Origin: Alkalihalobacillus sp. AL-G
Lineage (GTDB): Bacteria > Bacillota > Bacilli > Bacillales > Fictibacillaceae
Length of the DNA stretch: 64,000 bases
NCBI RefSeq assembly: GCF_030643805.1
Contig: NZ_CP094656.1
Span: 1,612,001-1,676,000, forward strand
Reading direction: 5' to 3'
Made by a program: the position numbers and the translations under genes
In this document: positions 9,062 through 17,770 of the stretch, one piece after another
Numbering within the stretch: position 1 is the first letter of the stretch
How the letters are laid out: each line of letters begins with the position of its first letter
Notes under the pieces: model-generated
Told to the model about the DNA's origin: nothing
Databases searched by the model: none
The model's input: the letters and a program-made list of their open reading frames with translations, nothing else

Positions 9062-9557
9062 GTGTGCATTCCTCCCAATGTACGTCAAGGCGAAAACAGG
9101 CTTCCTGCTTACTGTGTTGTGTTCGCTTTGACGATTTGGATCAGTGCTTCACGCTCCGAACCTTCAAGACCATGTGAAAAGAGACCTAAATCAATTAAGG
9201 AACCAGCGTCATTTAAAGCAAAATGAACAAATCCTTTTCCGAATCATAACCGGCCACAATAAAAGTGCACGTTTTTGAATGTTCGAAAAGCTGGCCTTCC
9301 ATTTTGTTTCTAAAATACAGAGCTCACCATCAAAAATGACTGGCGGTGAATCTTTATAGGTTTGCTGAATCAACTTAGCCGCATGATGTATTCCAGAGAA
9401 TGCTTTAGTTAAAGATTTCAGGATTCGGCTATGGAAAAGGATTTCTTTTTCATTGATGTGTAACCATGCCTGAAACCAGGTCGTTTTTAACTTCAAAATA
9501 CCACTCATCTCCTTCGGGAAGTACAGAGACAAGGGTAATCGATGTAATCGGCTTCAT
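9062..9557 (-). pseudogene. ligD: Decayed ATP-dependent ligase module of LigD
   Basis: Reading the minus strand from 9557, the start (MKPITSITL) and the WYFEVK segment match the start of Bacillus LigD (YkoU). A frameshift near 9476 then moves the frame to one encoding HINEKEILFHSR, IQQTYKDSPPVIFDGELC and the KASFSNIQKR segment. The next part jumps directly to the end of the ligase domain (VAGYDSEKDLF, then SLIDLGLFSHGLEG), so most of the nucleotidyltransferase core is deleted. Further stops lie before 9089. Its start ATG overlaps the ku stop (ATGA), the ancestral operon arrangement. It cannot make an active ligase. Confidence 0.85.
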
Positions 9558-10369
9558 TCGCTGCTCGCTTTTTTCTTTCGGGTCGTTTTCTTCTTCTTTT
9601 TAGGCTTGGAGTCATTGATACTCGCTTGCAACGCGTCCATAAGGTCAACAACATCAGCTTTCGGTCGCTCTTTTGAAACCGTTATTTGTTCTCCTTTTAC
9701 TTTACTTTCGATCGCTTCCATTAAATCTTCTCGATAATCATCATGATACTTTTCAGGATCAAATTCAGTTGTTAGCTGGTCAATCAGTTGGATTGCCATA
9801 TCCATTTCCTTTTTATTGACCTCAACGTTTTCTGGGATATCCGGTACGAGGTCGACATTTCGTACTTCATCAGGAAAATGGATTGTCTCTAATAACAATC
9901 CTTTGTCATAAACACGAACGACAGCTAAATTTTGTTTGGAGCGAATCATCACCTTTGCTATGCCGATTTTTCCGGAGTCATCCATTGCTTGCTTTAGCAG
10001 CGTATACGGTTTTCCTCCGTTTTCACCAGGTCCGATAAAATACGAACGGTTAAAATAAATCGGGTCGACCTCAGTCAAGCTGACAAAATCAATAATCTCG
10101 ATTGATTTTGTTTGTTCCTTTGCTAGTGCATCGAGATCATCTTTTTCAAGTTCAACAAACTTTCCTGGTTCGTATTCATAGGCTTTGATTATGTCATCTT
10201 GTTCAAGCGTTTTCTCACAGGCAGGACAAACCTTTTCATATTTGATCGGATTGTGGCATTCCTTATGGAGCTGTCTCATCTTTATATCCTTGTTTTCAGT
10301 TGCCGCAAACAGCTTAATAGGAATGGTAACGAGTCCGAAGCTGATCGAGCCTTTCCACATTGTGTGCAT
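9554..10369 (-). CDS. ku: Non-homologous end-joining protein Ku
   Basis: This is a 271-residue bacterial Ku that binds double-strand DNA ends and recruits LigD. The N-terminal MWKGSISFGLVTIPIK and the HKECHNPIKYEKVCPACEK zinc-like segment are characteristic. The C-terminus is a lysine-rich tail (KPKKKKKTTRKKK) of the kind that contacts DNA. The length is typical and the frame is intact. It overlaps the first codon of the ligD remnant. Ku is therefore retained although its partner ligase is broken; another ligase might substitute. Confidence 0.95.
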   Translation of the reverse strand: MHTMWKGSISFGLVTIPIKLFAATENKDIKMRQLHKECHNPIKYEKVCPACEKTLEQDDIIKAYEYEPGKFVELEKDDLDALAKEQTKSIEIIDFVSLTEVDPIYFNRSYFIGPGENGGKPYTLLKQAMDDSGKIGIAKVMIRSKQNLAVVRVYDKGLLLETIHFPDEVRNVDLVPDIPENVEVNKKEMDMAIQLIDQLTTEFDPEKYHDDYREDLMEAIESKVKGEQITVSKERPKADVVDLMDALQASINDSKPKKKKKTTRKKKASSE

Positions 10370-10460
10370 AAAGAGGCATCCTTTCTTCCTTTTACCTCTT
10401 AATGTGAGCGGAAAGAGCCTGTTCCATAATAACCAGTTTTTACAAATTAATTCGAAGAGG

Positions 10461-11348
10461 TTAGCTTCCTACGATAATACCACCGTTAATGTGAACCATT
10501 TGCCCCGAAATATAGGAGGAATCGTCTGAGGCTAAAAAGACATAGCTTGGGGCGACTTCATCGGGTTGGCCAGGTCTTCCCATCGGGGTGTTTTTCCCGA
10601 ATTCTCCGACATGCTGAGCATCGAAGGTGGATGGAATGAGCGGTGTCCAAATCGGTCCAGGTGCAACCCCGTTTACTCTAATTCCTTTTGAAACAAGTGA
10701 CTCTGATAAAGAACGGGTCAAGGCAACCATTGCCCCTTTTGTTGCAGAATAGTCGAGCAGATGGTCATTTCCTTTGTAGGCAGTGACGGAGGTTGTATTG
10801 ATTATTGTGCTGCCTTTTTTCATGTGTGGGAGAACCGCTTTGACCATATAAAAACAAGCAAAGATGTTGGTGCGGAATGTTCGTTCGAGCTGATCTTGTG
10901 TAATCTCCTCAATACCGTTTTTCGGGTGCTGTTCCGCCGCGTTGTTGATAAGAATATCAGCAGCTCCAAATTCATCGACCACTTGTTGAACCGAAGTCTT
11001 GCAGAATATTTCACTACCTACGTCTCCGGAAATCAATAAACACCGTTGCCCCTCTTGTTCAACCTGACGTTTCGTTTCGTTCGCATCCTCGTGCTCATTA
11101 AGATAGATTACAGCTACATCAGCACCTTCTTTGGCATAGAGAATCGAGACCGCTCTACCGATTCCACTGTCGCCTCCCGTTATGATTGCCTTTTTACCAG
11201 CTAATTTTCCACTCCCTTTATAAGCGGGATCTTCCTGCTGCGGTTTCGGAACCATCTCGTCTTCTGTACCTGGCTGGTGGTTCTGATGCTGTGGGGGTTG
11301 ACCCGACGGCTTATTCTCCTTTGGTGAATAATACCTATTAAACAACAT
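10461..11348 (-). CDS. SDR-family oxidoreductase, general stress protein 39 / YdaD-like
   Basis: This is a 295-residue short-chain dehydrogenase. A proline/glutamine-rich N-terminal extension (about residues 1-45) precedes the Rossmann motif TGGDSGIGRA, the NNAAEQHP segment, the catalytic YSATK, and the C-terminal SGQMVHINGG. This architecture matches the stress-induced SDRs of Bacillus (YdaD/GSP39). NAD(P) is the likely cofactor and the substrate is unknown. A GAGAGGAG site precedes the ATG. I see no clear sigma-B promoter upstream, so stress control is only inferred from the family. Confidence 0.88.
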   Translation of the reverse strand: MLFNRYYSPKENKPSGQPPQHQNHQPGTEDEMVPKPQQEDPAYKGSGKLAGKKAIITGGDSGIGRAVSILYAKEGADVAVIYLNEHEDANETKRQVEQEGQRCLLISGDVGSEIFCKTSVQQVVDEFGAADILINNAAEQHPKNGIEEITQDQLERTFRTNIFACFYMVKAVLPHMKKGSTIINTTSVTAYKGNDHLLDYSATKGAMVALTRSLSESLVSKGIRVNGVAPGPIWTPLIPSTFDAQHVGEFGKNTPMGRPGQPDEVAPSYVFLASDDSSYISGQMVHINGGIIVGS

Positions 11349-11494
11349 GATGAAAACTCCTCTCTTGAATCAGGTTTCTAATTACTATTACCGTCTAAAA
11401 ATATATTTAATCGTCTTATTGTGATGGAAGGGATGTTTATCTTTGTAATAGCAGAGGGAAAAGTCATTGTAGATATGGATAGGAGGAATGTCGT

Positions 11495-13099
11495 ATGATC
11501 ATTGATAATGTACGCTTATTTCGGCCATTTATAAATGATGACCCCGAAACGATGCATCATATTGTGCTCGAGAACGGAAAGATAGCGGAAATTCATAAAG
11601 GAAGAGCGCCTCAACAAGGCAATGATGTTCATGATGGAAAAGAAAGAACTATTATGACCAGTTTTACGGACTCCCACTTGCACTTATTACGTTATGGTTT
11701 GATGAAGGTCGAATTAGATTTGCGACATGTTACGAGCTGGCGTGAGATGAAAGAGGAAATGCGGGATTACTATCCAGAAATGGAGGAAAACGATTGGATT
11801 GTTGGCCGAGGTTTTAACGACGATCAATTTACAGACATCGATCATTATTTAACAGCAAAAGACCTTGATGAAATTCATCTCGGAAAACCAATCTTCTTTC
11901 TGCATCAGGATGGTCATGAATGTGTTGTAAATGATAAAGTGATGGATATGCTTAAAATGGAAGACTCCTTTAAAAAGGCAGTTCCCGAAAGCTTCATCGA
12001 AAAAGATAATGCCGGGGAATGGACGGGGCGTTTCAAGGATACAGCGGTTCATTTTATAAAAAGGCATTTCCGTGGACGTTCAAAACAAGAAGCAAAGGAA
12101 GCGATAACAGCTGCCATTCCACACTTTCTAAACTTAGGTATTACCACAGTTCATACTGATGACCTGAACTTTATCGGTTCCTATCAAATCCTGTGGGAAA
12201 GCTATAGAGAACTGGAAAAAGATGATAAACTTCCAATTGAGGTATTTCTTCATCATTATATATTCAACAAAGATGACTTGGATGAATTTATCGAAAGTTT
12301 TGATATAAGAAGTGGTGAAGGAACAGTAAAAGTGAAGACAGGTGCTATCAAAATTTTTCTCGATGGGACGCAACGCCTTCACACAGCCGCCATGCGTTTT
12401 CCATATAGCGATAAACCAGATACAACTGGAAATCTTGTATACTCCCAGGATGAATTGAATGAAATCGTGAAAGCTGCTTCAGAAAATGACATGCAGGTTG
12501 CTATGCATGCGATCGGAGACAGTGCTGTAGAGCAAGCCATAAATGCATTGGAACAACCTGAAGTCAATGTTTCCAAGCTTCGCCACCGTATCATTCATGC
12601 TCAAACGCTCGGACCTGATTTGATTGAACGGTTAGGAGATTTAAAGCCATTTATTGAAACACAGCCTTCTTTTTTAATGGAAGAGTATGATCAAAAGGCT
12701 ATCTGGGTCGGTGAGGATCTGGCACCTTATTGTGATCCATTCGGAAGTTTGGAACAAAATGGTATTCCTTATACATTAAGCTCAGATGCACCGATTGGAA
12801 ACTTAAATCCATTCGAATCGATTTTTGGTGCAGTAAACAGGACGGATTTTGAGCATCAACCTGAGGGAGGGTGGGTGCCACATGAAAAACTGACGCTGGA
12901 CCAATCAGTGGAAGCATTTACGTATACTCCGAAGCTGTTGGAGTATCAAGAATCTTTGAAAGGAAAGCTTGAAGAAGGGTTTGAAGCGGACTTTATTTTA
13001 GTAACAGACCATCCGAAAAGTACGAGAATGATTGATCTTCATGAAATACGTGTCGATGAAGTATGGGTGTCTGGAGAAAGAGTGTTCGAATGTAATTAA
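11495..13099 (+). CDS. YtcJ-like metal-dependent amidohydrolase
   Basis: This is a 534-residue amidohydrolase of the YtcJ (Amidohydro_3) group. The metal-binding TDSHLHL, the VKTGAIKIFLDGT lysine region, MHAIGDSAVEQA, the HRIIHAQT histidines and the LSSDAPIGNLNPF aspartate are all present in order. These enzymes hydrolyse C-N bonds in small molecules; the substrate is unknown. There is no signal peptide. An AGGAGG site lies 7 nt before the ATG. It stands alone, divergent from the SDR gene. Confidence 0.88.
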   Translation: MIIDNVRLFRPFINDDPETMHHIVLENGKIAEIHKGRAPQQGNDVHDGKERTIMTSFTDSHLHLLRYGLMKVELDLRHVTSWREMKEEMRDYYPEMEENDWIVGRGFNDDQFTDIDHYLTAKDLDEIHLGKPIFFLHQDGHECVVNDKVMDMLKMEDSFKKAVPESFIEKDNAGEWTGRFKDTAVHFIKRHFRGRSKQEAKEAITAAIPHFLNLGITTVHTDDLNFIGSYQILWESYRELEKDDKLPIEVFLHHYIFNKDDLDEFIESFDIRSGEGTVKVKTGAIKIFLDGTQRLHTAAMRFPYSDKPDTTGNLVYSQDELNEIVKAASENDMQVAMHAIGDSAVEQAINALEQPEVNVSKLRHRIIHAQTLGPDLIERLGDLKPFIETQPSFLMEEYDQKAIWVGEDLAPYCDPFGSLEQNGIPYTLSSDAPIGNLNPFESIFGAVNRTDFEHQPEGGWVPHEKLTLDQSVEAFTYTPKLLEYQESLKGKLEEGFEADFILVTDHPKSTRMIDLHEIRVDEVWVSGERVFECN

Positions 13100-13186
13100 T
13101 TCCAATTTATTATCCCTTGAAATTACCTGATTTCCACGTGTTTTTTGATATAATGGACGTAGGTGAGAGTTAAAGGGGAGTTTTCA

Positions 13187-14341
13187 ATGAAGGTTAGGCA
13201 TGAGATGAATGAAGAAGATACACAACAATTGATCAAGCTATTTCATACACAACACAATACAATTCTCGATGAATGGTTGAACGTTGTAGCGATTTCCGAA
13301 AATGATCCTTTTTATGAAGAGGTCATAAATAATGGTGGACATACCATCCGCTTAATTACGACCTACTTAAAAGACCCCGAAACACCGATGATTCAAAACC
13401 TAACGAAAAAAGTTGCACGAGAACGAATTGAAGCACAGGTTGATATTGGAGAATTCATAACAAATATCAATATGGGCCGATCAATCGTTTATAGAGTTTT
13501 AAATAAGTCAGATGTCCCACAAGATAAACAGCTTAAGTTTTTGCTTATGATTAATGACTTTTTTGATTTGTACATGTACCATGCAGTCACCGAGTACTCA
13601 AATCTGAAAGACTCGATCATTCAAAAGAAAAGTCGTTTTATCCAAGAAATGCACAGTGACCGCCTCTCAATACTAGGACAAATCGCTGCGAGCTTTGCCC
13701 ATGAATTCAGAAACCCTTTGACATCGATAAAAGGCTTCATTCAACTAATTGAAATGGAAACCCCAAAAGATGGGGAGGTAGCTTCCTATTTTAAAATTAT
13801 CAACCGTGAAATGGAAAGCTTACAAGAAAAGATTTCCCAATTTCTATACCTCTCAAAAATGAAAGGTATTGATGATGAGTCAGAATCCTTTTCACTTACT
13901 GAAGTGATACGGAATATGCTGGCGTTCCTGTATCCTCGATTTGTTGATGAACACATCACCATCGATAGCGATATTAATGGACAACTTACGATGTTCGGGG
14001 TTGAAGAACAGCTGAAGCAGGTCGTGTTAAATATTTTGAACAATGCAGTTGAAGAACTATCTGAAACAGATGGCGACCGGGTTATACACGTGAGCCTTAC
14101 TAATAATGGGAGCGAACTGTTTTTAAAAATCACGAACAGTGGATCGAAAATACCTGAGCACCTTCTTGAAGATATTTTTGAACCATTTATTTCAACCAAG
14201 CAATTAGGAACAGGACTTGGCCTTTCTGTTTGTAAACAAATCGTCGAAAAACACCGAGGAATGATACAAGTTGATTCTACAGAAAAAGAAACGTCCTTTC
14301 TCATGACATTCCCACTGGCTGAAGCGAAAGGAATTTACTAA
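13187..14341 (+). CDS. Soluble sensor histidine kinase with an N-terminal sensing domain
   Basis: This is a 384-residue kinase without membrane helices. Residues 1 to about 155 form a helical N-terminal domain resembling the HisK_N domain of Bacillus sporulation-type kinases. The phosphoacceptor box follows (FAHEFRNPLTSIKGF, His near 171), then the ATPase domain with LNNAVEEL, an FEPF box and TGLGLSVCK. A GGGGAG site favours the ATG at 13187 over the GTG at 13163. A TATAAT at 13149-13154 is the likely -10 box. No response regulator is encoded nearby. The next gene starts 1 nt after the stop. Confidence 0.88.
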   Translation: MKVRHEMNEEDTQQLIKLFHTQHNTILDEWLNVVAISENDPFYEEVINNGGHTIRLITTYLKDPETPMIQNLTKKVARERIEAQVDIGEFITNINMGRSIVYRVLNKSDVPQDKQLKFLLMINDFFDLYMYHAVTEYSNLKDSIIQKKSRFIQEMHSDRLSILGQIAASFAHEFRNPLTSIKGFIQLIEMETPKDGEVASYFKIINREMESLQEKISQFLYLSKMKGIDDESESFSLTEVIRNMLAFLYPRFVDEHITIDSDINGQLTMFGVEEQLKQVVLNILNNAVEELSETDGDRVIHVSLTNNGSELFLKITNSGSKIPEHLLEDIFEPFISTKQLGTGLGLSVCKQIVEKHRGMIQVDSTEKETSFLMTFPLAEAKGIY

Positions 14342-14342
14342 T

Positions 14343-15602
14343 ATGCAAAATGAAACTGTTTTTTATAATGCACATGAATTAAAGCAAGCGATCGAAATGG
14401 ATCCTCTTATTCAAAGTAAAGTACCTGTATTGATTTGCAATAGTCATATAACAGGACTTGCAGTTGCGAGAGGTTTAGGTAGAAATGGTGTTCCGGTCAT
14501 CGCACTGGACCGTGAAGCAAAAGGGATTTCGTTTGCATCAAAGTATGTCAGCAAACGGGGTGTTTGCCCAAACCCGGTTGTTTCAGAAAAAGCTTTTATC
14601 CAGTACTTGCTCGATATCGGACCAGCGTTTAAACATAAATGCGTTTTGATTCCGTCTATGGATGAATGGGCGTTAGCCATGGCGAAGTATGCGGATGAAT
14701 TATCGGAGTATTACATCTGGCCATTTTCCAGCTATGCTACCATTCAACAAATTCTCGACAAGTCCCAGCTGTATGAACGAGCGCGATCCTTAGAAGTTCC
14801 GATTCCTGCTTTTGAAAAAATAACTACAAAGAACCAATCGACCATCCCGGACCGTATTTCGTATCCGATGGTTTTAAAACCAATCAATAAACGAGCGTTT
14901 TACGATCGATTTAAGGAAGGTCTTTTTATCGTCGAAAATAAAGAACAATACGAACAAAAAATAAAAGAGGCAGGTGAGCTCGAGTTAATCGCCCAAGAGC
15001 AGGTAAACGTCAATGCAAATGGTTATGTAACCATTGCTGTCTATATGGACGGTGAACAAAATGTAAGAGGAACATTTGCTGGTCGACGCTTGGAAATTTA
15101 CCCGCCACAATCCGGAACGACATGTCTTGTCGAATCAATCGAAGCCAAAGATCTATCAAAACGTGCAGTTTCGATTTTGCAAGCATTTTCATATGAAGGT
15201 ATCGCCGAATGCGAGTTTCTTTATGACGAAAATGAAAGTGAGTATAAGCTCCTCGACATTAATACAAGACCATGGAAATGGATTGGGTTACCGATCCATT
15301 GCGGTGTCAACCTGCCATACCTATTATATTCATATGCAACAGGAGAAGGCCTAACCTCCGTGCAAAACAAGTTCGATACAAAATGGGTATATTTGAACGA
15401 CTATCAAACGTTAAAGGAAAATAAGCAAGGACTGTTTGATGGAGATATTTTGACGAAGGACGAATGGCTTGAAATCCTATTGAATAATACCGATGAAAGT
15501 GATCTTATCATTACTGCCGTGGCATCAATGGATGATCTAGGACCCTCTTATCAACTATTAAAAAATAAATTTGCAAAACAGTCGTATTACTGTCCTTGTT
15601 AA
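14343..15602 (+). CDS. ATP-grasp domain protein (carboxylate-amine ligase-like)
   Basis: This is a 419-residue protein. The N-terminal Rossmann-like part contains VLICNSHITGLAVARGLGRNGVPVIALDRE and resembles the pre-ATP-grasp part of D-aspartate ligase-like proteins. An ATP-grasp fold follows, with MVLKPINKRAFYD (ATP-binding Lys), IAQEQV and the metal-binding EFLYDENESEYKLLDINTR. It probably joins an amine to a carboxylate using ATP, perhaps in cell-wall or peptide chemistry. The gene is translationally coupled to the histidine kinase, one base after its stop. The substrate is unknown. Confidence 0.85.
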   Translation: MQNETVFYNAHELKQAIEMDPLIQSKVPVLICNSHITGLAVARGLGRNGVPVIALDREAKGISFASKYVSKRGVCPNPVVSEKAFIQYLLDIGPAFKHKCVLIPSMDEWALAMAKYADELSEYYIWPFSSYATIQQILDKSQLYERARSLEVPIPAFEKITTKNQSTIPDRISYPMVLKPINKRAFYDRFKEGLFIVENKEQYEQKIKEAGELELIAQEQVNVNANGYVTIAVYMDGEQNVRGTFAGRRLEIYPPQSGTTCLVESIEAKDLSKRAVSILQAFSYEGIAECEFLYDENESEYKLLDINTRPWKWIGLPIHCGVNLPYLLYSYATGEGLTSVQNKFDTKWVYLNDYQTLKENKQGLFDGDILTKDEWLEILLNNTDESDLIITAVASMDDLGPSYQLLKNKFAKQSYYCPC

Positions 15603-15644
15603 ATCAAAAAAGGCGTTATGAATTGAATCAAACACTCCTTTTAA

Positions 15645-15668
15645 GTCAGCATTCCCGCTGGCTTTTTT
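15645..15668 (+). terminator. Rho-independent terminator after the ATP-grasp gene
   Basis: GTCAGC (15645-15650) pairs with GCTGGC (15657-15662), including one G-U pair, and is followed by six Ts. Confidence 0.75.
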
Positions 15669-15853
15669 AGTTTTGTTTTACATCAAAAGTTTAAATGGAT
15701 CCATTTTTAGAAAAGGAAAACCTAATACAATCCAAAACCGTGAAATTGTTTAGAAAAGATAAGCTTTTTGGGTTTCGCACTAAGCCGAATGGGGTATGTT
15801 GTGCGGGGACTTTCGAGGAGAGTTTCAGTTACGATCGACTTAACCGCGGAAAT

Positions 15854-16384
15854 ATGTTGAAAGTATACTTTTCAGAACAGAGGTTATGGTTGAATGAAAC
15901 GTACGAGATGGTTTTGACTCGATTTGAAAATCTGATCAAAAAGTTAATCAAAGACTATGGTCTAAGCTCTGACTTTGACGAAATGCAGCAAATAGGACGT
16001 ATCGCCCTTTGGGAAGCTTACACTAAATATGATCCTGTAAAAGGCCACTTTCCCCCATATGCGAAGCAATATATTTCGGGCAGGTTATTGCAGGCTGCTA
16101 AAAAGTCGGCTCAACATCAGCATGTTGTTTGTAGTGAGGCTATACTTCAAACTACCCACCATTATGAGGTACAATACCTGGAAGAATTGTTACTACAGGA
16201 GTATGTCAATGGTTTATCCAAAAGAGAACGGTTATTTGTTGAATGTGTGATTTTACAAGGGGAACCTCAAACAGTACTCGCAGAAAAGGAAGGAGTATCC
16301 TATCAAACCGTTCGCTCCTGGAGAAAAACTGCTTTGGCAAAGCTGAGGATAATAGCTGGGAAAATGAACCATCCTAAAGTATAG
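15854..16384 (+). CDS. Sigma-70-like RNA polymerase sigma factor (orphan)
   Basis: The C-terminal 176 residues have a sigma region 2 (SDFDEMQQIGRIALWEAYTKYDP, then PPYAKQYISGRLL) and a sigma region 4 helix-turn-helix (LSKRERLFVE, then VSYQTVRSWRKTALAKLR). The frame is open upstream to an ATG at 15695, but neither start has a strong ribosome site. I prefer 15854 because sigma homology begins shortly after it; the upstream 53 codons look unlike a known domain. No anti-sigma gene is adjacent. It could be a small regulatory sigma factor or a sigma-like DNA-binding protein. Confidence 0.65.
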   Translation: MLKVYFSEQRLWLNETYEMVLTRFENLIKKLIKDYGLSSDFDEMQQIGRIALWEAYTKYDPVKGHFPPYAKQYISGRLLQAAKKSAQHQHVVCSEAILQTTHHYEVQYLEELLLQEYVNGLSKRERLFVECVILQGEPQTVLAEKEGVSYQTVRSWRKTALAKLRIIAGKMNHPKV

Positions 16385-16399
16385 AATGAAAAAATCAAA

Positions 16400-16427
16400 G
16401 GAGGATGACTTCTTAAGGTCATCCTCC
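16400..16427. terminator. Strong hairpin between convergent genes
   Basis: GGAGGATGAC (16400-16409) pairs perfectly with GTCATCCTCC (16418-16427). On the minus strand it is followed by a T-rich run (complement of 16387-16399), so it mainly terminates the small gene at 16449-16580. It may also stop reading from the sigma-like gene. Confidence 0.7.
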
Positions 16428-16448
16428 ATCATCGATCGTCAATCGTTT

Positions 16449-16580
16449 TTATAGGTGATCCGTTTTTTTCGAATATTGTCTGGTACCGTTTTTAACATTG
16501 TTATCTTCCATATTGTTTTTTAATTCCTGAACTGCTTGATTATCCCGCTTTTTCTTATCATTATCCTTTGTTTTAGACAA
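16449..16580 (-). CDS. Small lysine/asparagine-rich protein, 43 residues
   Basis: A TTG start at 16580 follows a strong AGGAGGG site 7 nt upstream and opens a 43-codon frame. The product begins MSKTKDNDKKKRDN and ends KKTDHL. It is very hydrophilic, with no Cys and no membrane segment. It sits just before the yitS gene on the same strand but downstream of it, with its own terminator. I do not recognise it; such small charged proteins are often spore-associated in Bacillaceae, but nothing here proves that. Confidence 0.55.
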   Translation of the reverse strand: MSKTKDNDKKKRDNQAVQELKNNMEDNNVKNGTRQYSKKTDHL

Positions 16581-16634
16581 GGTAATCCCTCCTAAAGGCT
16601 GTATTGCCCTTAGGCTATACGATTGAATAGGGAA

Positions 16635-17501
16635 TTATTCGACACCTGGCTTGCCATCTAAGAAGAATACAGCGAGAGTACCAGGACCTGCGTGTGCTCC
16701 GACTGCACAACCAATCGAATTAATCATAATATTTTTGACATCATATTTAGATTCGATCAGTTCTTTTAATTCATTTGCACGGGAAAGATTGTCAGCATGC
16801 GTAATTGCGATGGTCTGCTGGTCAAGTTCTTTTCCTCGATCATCGATCAATTCGATTAGTCGGGAAAGAACCCTCTTGCTCCCACGAACCTTCTCGAGCG
16901 GGAATAGTTTACCGTCTTCCATATGAAGAATAGGCTTGACCTTTAACAACCCGCCAACAAAACCGGCTGTTTTTGAAACTCGGCCACCCCTGACCAGATA
17001 TTCCAAATTATCGACCGTGACAATGTGTTTGATCTGGTCAACTAGGGTATGAGTGTATGTAATGAGTTGATCTTTTGTATGATTTTGTTCAATCGCTTGT
17101 GCAAGATAGTAGGCAATCAAACCTTGTCCAAGGGATGCACTTCTGGAGTCGATGATGGTTAAATCAAGCTGTGTTCCTTCCTCCAATAGTTGGTCTCGGA
17201 TGAGGCATGCAGTTTGGTATGTACCTGAAAGCTCTGAAGAGAAGGTTAAATATATCGCAGGCTTCTGTTCCTCAGCTAGAGATTGAAATAATGCTTTCAT
17301 ACGATCAGGAGGAACTTGAGATGTTTTCGGTGCTGCTCCTTCACGCATCATTGCATAAAGTTTTGTAGGCTGAATGGTTTCTTTGTCAAAATACTCTTCC
17401 TGTCCGACATGCACAACAAGTGGAAGGACCTCCATGCTGTATTGGTCAACCACGTGCTGTGGAAGATCACAACCAGTATCAACGATCAGTTGAATGGACA
17501 T
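16635..17501 (-). CDS. yitS: DegV-family fatty-acid-binding protein (YitS-like)
   Basis: This is a 288-residue DegV-family protein, which binds fatty acids for the FakA kinase. Typical motifs are IVDTGCDLP at the start, the PKTSQVPP loop, LTFSSELSGTYQTA, VDNLEYLVRGGRVSKTAGFVGGLL with the KPIL segment, and a C-terminal GAHAGPGTLAVFF. The neighbour yitT makes it the positional equivalent of B. subtilis yitS. A second DegV gene lies at 47251. A GAGGTG site precedes the ATG. Confidence 0.88.
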   Translation of the reverse strand: MSIQLIVDTGCDLPQHVVDQYSMEVLPLVVHVGQEEYFDKETIQPTKLYAMMREGAAPKTSQVPPDRMKALFQSLAEEQKPAIYLTFSSELSGTYQTACLIRDQLLEEGTQLDLTIIDSRSASLGQGLIAYYLAQAIEQNHTKDQLITYTHTLVDQIKHIVTVDNLEYLVRGGRVSKTAGFVGGLLKVKPILHMEDGKLFPLEKVRGSKRVLSRLIELIDDRGKELDQQTIAITHADNLSRANELKELIESKYDVKNIMINSIGCAVGAHAGPGTLAVFFLDGKPGVE

Positions 17502-17600
17502 AGTTACACCTCACAATAATTGCTAGTTTACAACTTTCTATAAGTTTAGCGGTGTCTTCCCAAAAAAGCAACGAAATGTTTAATTGCCGTAGTTTTTATA

Positions 17601-17719
17601 TTGACAAATCCACTGTTTTTTTGTTAAAAAGAGTACGGCCTGACCGTAGATTACTTACCAACTTCAAACTTATAGGATGCACCGAATACCACTGGTAGGT
17701 GGTAGTTCAGCTCTACCTA
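17601..17719 (+). promoter_or_regulatory. yitT promoter and leader with alternative hairpins
   Basis: A perfect TTGACA (17601-17606) lies 17 bp from a weak -10, TTAAAA (17624-17629). The expected leader contains TACCAC (17687-17692), which pairs with GTGGTA (17699-17704). An overlapping TAGGT (17696-17700) can instead pair with ACCTA (17715-17719). The two stems exclude each other, an attenuator-like arrangement. No U-run follows, so any switch would act on translation or by another mechanism. Confidence 0.35.
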
Positions 17720-17770
17720 TATAGAAAGTAACGCTACTTTTTAAACGTGGAATGAAAGAAGGGATAGCGA

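Noticed and set aside
13786-14304. 172-codon minus-strand frame
   Set aside because: It is entirely antisense to the histidine kinase ATPase domain, with no ribosome site.
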